64,000 bases of DNA from Planctomycetia bacterium. GTDB lineage: Bacteria; Planctomycetota; Phycisphaerae; Phycisphaerales; SM1A02. The stretch is taken from contig SYGP01000035.1 in assembly GCA_005799495.1 (NCBI GenBank), positions 1 to 64,000 on the forward strand. Direction: 5' to 3'. The position numbers and the translations under genes are program-made. Below, one piece after another: positions 59,399 to 64,000 of this stretch (positions are counted from its first letter, which is position 1; the number at the start of each line of letters is the position of its first letter). The notes under the pieces are model-generated. The model saw nothing but the letters and a program-made list of their open reading frames with translations. It was not told the origin of the DNA and did not search any database.

Positions 59399-60421
59399 CT
59401 AATAGGGGTGCGTCGGACCATAGGTCGACTGGTGCTTTGGCGGGCGCGTCAGGAGTGAAGCAACAACGCCGCACCCCAAAAGGGAGGCAACCACCCCAAG
59501 GAGCACCAGGTTGAAGTGTGCGCCAATCGCTGCCTTCAGCCAGTCAGCAAAGAACATCTTGCATCCGATCAGAAGGAGGATTGTGGCGAGGGAGTAGCGG
59601 AGGGCATGAAAACGGTCGAGAAGCCCAGCAAGAAGGAAAAAGAGCGACCGTAGCCCGAGAATCGCGAATATGTTGCTGCTGAAGACAAGGAACGGGTCCG
59701 CAGTGATCGTGAAGATCGCCGGGATTGAATCGACGGCAAACACCACATCAGTCGTCTCCACGGTCACAAGGGCAACGGCCAGCGGAGTCAGATGCAGCGC
59801 ACCGCCCTTTTCTGGCAAGCGGATCAGAAAGCGGTTTCCGTGGTATCGGTCCGAGACAGGGATGAACCGTTTGATGAGCCTCACGCTCCAGCTGAGGGTT
59901 GGATCGGAGTGAGAGTCCTTGCTGAACAGCAACTTGAGTGCAGTCAGCACCAGGATTCCGCCGAACACAAAGAGGAGCCAGTGGAACATCTGGATGAGCT
60001 GGATGCCCACCCCGATCATGGCGCCGCGCAGCACGATGGCGCCGAGGATTCCCCAGAAGAGCAGGCGATGCTGGTTTGCCGCAGGCACTGCGAAGGAGCT
60101 GAAAATCACTGCGATGACAAAGAGGTTGTCCACGCTGAGCGACTGCTCGATCAGCCACCCTGTGAGGTACTTGCTCGCGGCCGCCATTCCTGTCAGAGCG
60201 ACACCGTCGACAGGATCGGGCCTTGATCCAAGCCCAAACCACTGGCCCTCATAGGCAAACCAGACAAAAACGCTGAAAGATGCGCCGAGCCCGAGCCAGA
60301 CGGCGGACCAGCGTGCAGCCTCTCGGAAGCCGACGGGGTGCGCGCCACGGTGAAAGACGCCGAGGTCAAGCGCGAGCAACAGCAGGATCAATGCGACGAA
60401 TCCAGACCAGAGAAGGATCAC
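59399..60421 (-). CDS. TerC/Alx-family membrane protein
   Basis: 340 aa protein with about nine helices. SLSVDNLFVIAVIF and VETTDVVFAVDSIPAIFTIT carry the paired acidic residues typical of TerC/Alx proteins, which are linked to manganese export and tellurite or alkaline-pH response. The N-terminal LWSGFVALILLLLALDLGVFH is the usual start. GTG 60421 is taken so the protein begins at that helix; an in-frame TTG at 60514 would add 31 residues with no similarity. Divergent from the DUF3817 gene. No riboswitch was recognised in front of it. Confidence 0.85.
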   Translation of the reverse strand: MILLWSGFVALILLLLALDLGVFHRGAHPVGFREAARWSAVWLGLGASFSVFVWFAYEGQWFGLGSRPDPVDGVALTGMAAASKYLTGWLIEQSLSVDNLFVIAVIFSSFAVPAANQHRLLFWGILGAIVLRGAMIGVGIQLIQMFHWLLFVFGGILVLTALKLLFSKDSHSDPTLSWSVRLIKRFIPVSDRYHGNRFLIRLPEKGGALHLTPLAVALVTVETTDVVFAVDSIPAIFTITADPFLVFSSNIFAILGLRSLFFLLAGLLDRFHALRYSLATILLLIGCKMFFADWLKAAIGAHFNLVLLGVVASLLGCGVVASLLTRPPKHQSTYGPTHPY

Positions 60422-60527
60422 TTGAGTTGGACCGTGCCTTTCATCCGTGAGGCGGCGTGTGTCGCGGCGGGAGAGAGTACCGCCCGCGTATCCGCTGCGT
60501 AGGCTTCTGACCAAAGAGAACCCCTCC

Positions 60528-60866
60528 GTGGACCATCAACCCCTCCCTAGCGATGCCCGCATCTTCCGCATTGTGGCCGTGGCGGAGGCGTGGTCCTGGA
60601 TCGGGCTGCTTGCCGGGATGTACTTCAAGTACTCCGATTGGGGCAATCCAGTTGGTGTTCGAATCATGGGGCCGATCCACGGACTGCTGTTCGTGGCGTA
60701 TCTCGTCGCAGCATGGCGTGTCGCTGGCGCTCGCGCCTGGCCGATCGGTCGCCTGTTCTGGGCACTTGCCGCGGCCGTTCCACCGCTCGCAACATGGGTC
60801 TTTGAACGCATCGCCTTGCGGCGGGGATGGCTCACGGCGCCGCAGGCAGCAGGACCTCGGCCGTAA
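60528..60866 (+). CDS. DUF3817-family small membrane protein
   Basis: 112 aa. IFRIVAVAEAWSWIGLLAGMYFKY and GVRIMGPIHGLLFVAYLVAAW, then a third helix (LFWALAAAVPPLATWVFER), fit the three-helix DUF3817 family of unknown function. GTG 60528 is chosen because it gives the normal length. Its 3' end overlaps the convergent transglutaminase-esterase gene by 35 bases. Divergent from terC with about 106 bases between. Confidence 0.78.
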   Translation: MDHQPLPSDARIFRIVAVAEAWSWIGLLAGMYFKYSDWGNPVGVRIMGPIHGLLFVAYLVAAWRVAGARAWPIGRLFWALAAAVPPLATWVFERIALRRGWLTAPQAAGPRP

Positions 60867-63573
60867 GTGCAGCGGCAGGGTCGGAGCGTTCGCCGAGCAT
60901 CTTCGCGATGGTGCCAATCGTTCGCGGTACGGGGGCGTTCAGAATCTCCCGCCCATTTCGAATGATGCGCACGGGTCGGTCGAGGTCGAGAAGCCTGTCA
61001 TCGAGCCGAACGCGAATCGGGCTGTCCGGCGGTGCCTCTTCGATTTGAATCTGCTGATCATCGCACACGGCGACAATGCGGGTGCGCTCGCGAGGGCTGT
61101 CGACTGCGAGCCAGTAAGAGCGCTGGTGCAGCACATCATCCTGCAGCCACACGATGCGTTTGGGCAGCACAGTTCGATTGAACTGGGACATCCAGGCGAG
61201 CGCCGTTGCATCCTCGCGGTCCATCCAGTGACCCTTGCCTTCGTGAATCTCGACCAGGTGCGGGTAGCCCCCCGGATCCGCCGCCGCGAGCGAACGGAGC
61301 ATGTTTGCCCAATCGGCCGCCACGGCATTTCTCTTGAACGCAGCGTCCTGCGCCCCCATGTGAAGGGTGAAGGGGAGATTTCGGAGGCCATCGGGTCGAG
61401 TCTCGTTTGGGTGACCAGCCATCATCGCCGCAGCGGCAAATCGATCCGCCATGCGCGGCGCGAGTTGAAAGACACCATCACCACCCGCGCTGTAGCCCAT
61501 CAGGTAGACCCGGTCTGCATTCACGCCATGGGCGATCACCATGCTCTCGATCAGACGCGAGAGGAGTTGATCGACCGGCGCACGATGCCAGAGATCCCAA
61601 GTGTCGCTCGGCGCGCGCGGCGCAACATAAATGCCCTCCGACGGTTCATAGAGCCGCTGCTGGTTCTTCCATTGCTGGTCGTTCACCTCGCTCGGCGCAC
61701 CTCCGCCACCGTGCATGGAGATGAAGAGGCTGTGCCCGCCCGTCGGCGGTTGACCGAATGTCTTGAACCAGATTGGCAGGCGGGCGCCGTCCACTTCGAT
61801 GATGCCCGAGGCGATTTCCCGCTGACGATCCGCGCGCTGTTGTGCAGCCAAAGCGTTCCACAGGATGTCGCGCGCGGTCGATGCGTCAGCCTTGCTGAGC
61901 GCAACCGAGGCGAACGGCTGCTCACCAACGCTCGCCGCGAGGGGGCGGTCGCCAGGCGCACGGGCGATGAAACGGCGCAAGTCTGCGACCGCGCTTCGCG
62001 ATGCGGTTGCCTCCATGCGCACCGAGATGAGTTGCCCGTCCGCCGCTGCCGTGAACGCCATCGGCGCGAACGCATCAGAGCGAAGTTCGCATGCCGCCCC
62101 GAGCGGCAAGACCGCGGTGAGGTGGTCATTGGCATCGAACCCTTCACCGTGGGTCGTTCCCTCGAACAGTGACGCATCGTCGGCGCCGTGCACCTCGACG
62201 CGCACCGCGATGCGTTCATCCCCGTCGAGCGCGCGAATGCGGATGCGAGCCTGTCCCTGCGCGATGGGTGGTTCTGGTCGAAGGTAACGAGCGGTGACAT
62301 TGAACGCGCGGATGTTCGCGTCCGCACCCTCGCGCCAAGCGATGGGGAAGTGCACGGGCGAATCGTTCCAAGTGACGGCATAGACCGCGTGCAGCGGCTC
62401 GTCCCCGATGCAGTCCGCTGCACGGTCGGTGAACCACGCCTCGTCGAGGCGGTCTCCCGTCGGTTCTGCTGCGCCTGTGTAGTGCCAGCCGCCGTCCCAT
62501 ACCTCGACCCAGGAGTGGTTTCCGCTGCGGTCTGGCCAGAGGGGAGTCCCTACGAAACGCGCTGGGATTCCGACAGATCGACATGCGTCGACGAGCAGGA
62601 TCGCCAGACCTGTGCAGGATGCCATGCCCGACTCGATCGACTGGCTCGGCGACTGGTCGGCGCGTTTGCGCTGGGTCGAGTACTGAACGCCGACGGCGGG
62701 AAAGAGCCGCTGATTGATCAGCACGGTTGCCATGCCTGGTGTTGTCGCTTCCCCGATCAGGGGCCGGCAGCGCGCGCGCATTGCGTCGAACCATGCCTCG
62801 CGCGGTTCCGTGATCGATGCGTAGGGCAGGATGCAGTCGAGGAAGAGTTCTTCGCTCACGGCGTCGGCCCACGGCGCCGATCGCCACGCGTTCCATGCGC
62901 CATCGCAGTGGCGCAGCAGAAAGTCGCCCGAGAGTTCGCGGAGGTCCGAGTCGGGCATGTGAACGATCAGCCATTCGATCGCGCGCCGCTGCGCGCTCGG
63001 GGCGGATCGCAGCGCTGTTTCCAACTCGCTCCGATTGTTGCCCGCAGCGTCGAGTGCGCGTTCGATCTCAGTTTGGATCGTGATGCGAGAGGGTGGTTCG
63101 CTTGCATCGGGTGCAGCGTGCGTTTCAGGTGCTGCGTTTACCTCGCTTGCTCCACGCATCGGAATGCCGCCGCGGGAGAGCCAGACGAGAATGCCGCCAA
63201 AGAGCAAGGTTGCGCCACAGATGCGGATGAGCCGAACGCGCTTCATGTCGCGCAGGAAGGGCGCCGGCAGATGGGCTGCTGCCATGCTCCGTGCGAGCGC
63301 GAAGGAGCCGAAGATGGTCTGTGCGAGGAGCAGTCCGAGTGCCACGACCGTGGCGGGGACGATCCGTTCGGGGCGAAGGAATACGACCACGGTGTAGACG
63401 AGCGCGAGCAGCAGGGGCACGGCCAGCATCGCGATGCGCCGAGACGCGGTGACCGCGAACAGGCGGCGCTTGTCTTCGTCGCTCAGCCGATTCAGCGCAG
63501 CGCGGAACTTCGTGGACGCCGCGACCGTGCAGATGAGGAAGAGCCCGATGAGGATGCCGACCGTGTGATCCAT
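60832..63573 (-). CDS. Membrane protein with transglutaminase-like and esterase-like domains
   Basis: 913 aa fusion. Three or so N-terminal helices (1-130: ILIGLFLICTVAA, IAMLAVPLLLALVYTVVVFL, VVALGLLLAQTIFGSF), then an extracytoplasmic region with a transglutaminase-like core: SCTGLAILLVDACRSVGIPARFVG (Cys) and NHSWVEVWDGGWHYTGAAEP (His, then Asp/Glu partner). After a linker beta domain an alpha/beta hydrolase of the PHB-depolymerase/esterase type follows: HGGGG oxyanion region, nucleophile GYSAGGDGVFQL, and HEGKGHWM with His. Likely a secreted-side hydrolase acting on peptide or ester bonds; its substrate is unknown. ATG 63573 follows the upstream gene's TGA by one base. Confidence 0.78.
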   Translation of the reverse strand: MDHTVGILIGLFLICTVAASTKFRAALNRLSDEDKRRLFAVTASRRIAMLAVPLLLALVYTVVVFLRPERIVPATVVALGLLLAQTIFGSFALARSMAAAHLPAPFLRDMKRVRLIRICGATLLFGGILVWLSRGGIPMRGASEVNAAPETHAAPDASEPPSRITIQTEIERALDAAGNNRSELETALRSAPSAQRRAIEWLIVHMPDSDLRELSGDFLLRHCDGAWNAWRSAPWADAVSEELFLDCILPYASITEPREAWFDAMRARCRPLIGEATTPGMATVLINQRLFPAVGVQYSTQRKRADQSPSQSIESGMASCTGLAILLVDACRSVGIPARFVGTPLWPDRSGNHSWVEVWDGGWHYTGAAEPTGDRLDEAWFTDRAADCIGDEPLHAVYAVTWNDSPVHFPIAWREGADANIRAFNVTARYLRPEPPIAQGQARIRIRALDGDERIAVRVEVHGADDASLFEGTTHGEGFDANDHLTAVLPLGAACELRSDAFAPMAFTAAADGQLISVRMEATASRSAVADLRRFIARAPGDRPLAASVGEQPFASVALSKADASTARDILWNALAAQQRADRQREIASGIIEVDGARLPIWFKTFGQPPTGGHSLFISMHGGGGAPSEVNDQQWKNQQRLYEPSEGIYVAPRAPSDTWDLWHRAPVDQLLSRLIESMVIAHGVNADRVYLMGYSAGGDGVFQLAPRMADRFAAAAMMAGHPNETRPDGLRNLPFTLHMGAQDAAFKRNAVAADWANMLRSLAAADPGGYPHLVEIHEGKGHWMDREDATALAWMSQFNRTVLPKRIVWLQDDVLHQRSYWLAVDSPRERTRIVAVCDDQQIQIEEAPPDSPIRVRLDDRLLDLDRPVRIIRNGREILNAPVPRTIGTIAKMLGERSDPAAALTAEVLLPAAP

Positions 63574-63574
63574 C

Positions 63575-64000
63575 TCAGGGTGTGGCCGGGGATGGTGTCG
63601 GGCGAGCGGTCGTGAGCTGCGCAACACGCCGCTCGGCTGCATCAACCTTTTCCGCGAGGTGCGGCGCATGCGTCTGCATGATTTGCACATGCTCGCGCGC
63701 CACGGCCAGTGCAGTGGCATCATCGCCGCCCAGCTGCGCAAGAATCGACAACAGCGCCAGCGAGTCGCAGAGCTTCAGGAAGGAGCGATCATCGATGCGG
63801 CGCCCCTCGATCGCGGCGCGAACCGCAGCCGATGCCTCGTCGAGGGCCGCGCGGTCAATCACCGTGGCATCGCCTCGCACATTCCCGCCTTCCACGGCCA
63901 GTTGCGCAAGCATTTCCGCGAGCCGTTGATGCCCGTTGGTCGTCGTGGCATGGGTCGGGCCGTAGCGACCGATGAGCAGCGCGGGGACGCGCCGCTGGTG
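63575..64000 (-). CDS. Unknown protein, 3' part (5' end outside window)
   Basis: The minus frame is open from the stop at 63575 to the window edge, so the gene begins beyond 64000. At least 141 residues are seen: an alpha-helical, Ala/Glu-rich segment (MLAQLAVEGGNVRGDATVIDR... AAERRVAQLTTA) with no recognised motif. The helical, Leu/Ala-periodic character could be a TPR-like or coiled region. It is coupled to the transglutaminase-esterase gene (TGA then one base then ATG), suggesting a joint role. Confidence 0.55.
   Translation of the reverse strand, partial: HQRRVPALLIGRYGPTHATTTNGHQRLAEMLAQLAVEGGNVRGDATVIDRAALDEASAAVRAAIEGRRIDDRSFLKLCDSLALLSILAQLGGDDATALAVAREHVQIMQTHAPHLAEKVDAAERRVAQLTTARPTPSPATP

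Noticed and set aside
60422-60514. N-terminal extension of TerC from a TTG at 60514
   Set aside because: The added 31 residues match nothing, and the family normally starts at the helix beginning near GTG 60421.
1-64000. Insertion sequences, prophage or integrative element
   Set aside because: No transposase, integrase, phage structural gene or terminal inverted repeat pair was recognised.

Overview
The window is GC-rich, very gene-dense bacterial chromosome that looks like a planctomycete of the Phycisphaerae type. This is inferred from content and no 16S gene is present. The evidence is: several secreted proteins ending in a short PEP-CTERM-like tail (PAPGA..LLGLAGL..RRRR), several others carrying dockerin-like repeats of the form DxDGDG..GxDLxxLLxxWG, hypothetical membrane proteins with a CxxCGH...CPECG zinc ribbon, and a large membrane protein with two von Willebrand A domains. 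kdsC and arnA/arnD/arnT imply a Kdo-containing lipopolysaccharide. No insertion sequence, phage or CRISPR array was seen.

Layout. 1-4.1 kb: end of an L-Ara4N lipid A modification operon (arnA-arnD-arnT) and a sulfotransferase-like gene. 4.1-5.9 kb: two secreted PEP-CTERM-like proteins. 6.1-9.7 kb (minus): a four-gene chain of SAM methyltransferase, rRNA m5C methyltransferase, ECF sigma factor and its probable anti-sigma partner, with ATGA overlaps at each junction. 9.8-15.7 kb: PEBP protein, DUF4126 membrane protein, surface and lipoproteins, a glycosyltransferase, pyroglutamyl peptidase and KdsC. 15.7-21.6 kb (minus): complete RND efflux system. 21.7-25.1 kb (minus): three-gene succinate dehydrogenase of the actinobacterial Sdh1-like type. 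25.5-37 kb: secreted polysaccharide-related proteins (dockerin protein, heparinase-like protein, vWA membrane protein, CBM2-dockerin-GH18 chitinase, large adhesin-like protein) with tRNA-Pro and tRNA-Tyr. 37-42.9 kb: DedA protein, membrane pyrophosphatase, RlmK-type methyltransferase, beta-propeller lipoprotein.

42.9-47 kb (plus): a tightly coupled five-gene operon joining an MgtC/DUF4956-like membrane protein, an NMT1/THI5-type ABC importer and an orphan DNA methyltransferase. 47-51 kb: a large unrecognised lipoprotein, a beta-helix protein and tRNA-Arg. 51-58.5 kb: FabI; a minus operon of BtpA-like, D-amino-acid-aminotransferase-like, CoaX and a degenerate MnmE-like GTPase; then aldose epimerase, SDR and GAPDH. 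58.7-64 kb: PEP-CTERM protein, TerC, DUF3817, a transglutaminase-esterase fusion and the end of an unknown gene.

Twelve same-strand junctions are ATGA or GTGA overlaps, and several convergent pairs overlap at their stops, so the genome is compact and translational coupling is common. The strongest candidates for something undescribed are the ABC importer-methyltransferase operon, the GWDINPYG secreted-protein family whose members carry different C-terminal tails, and the MnmE-like GTPase coupled to CoaX.
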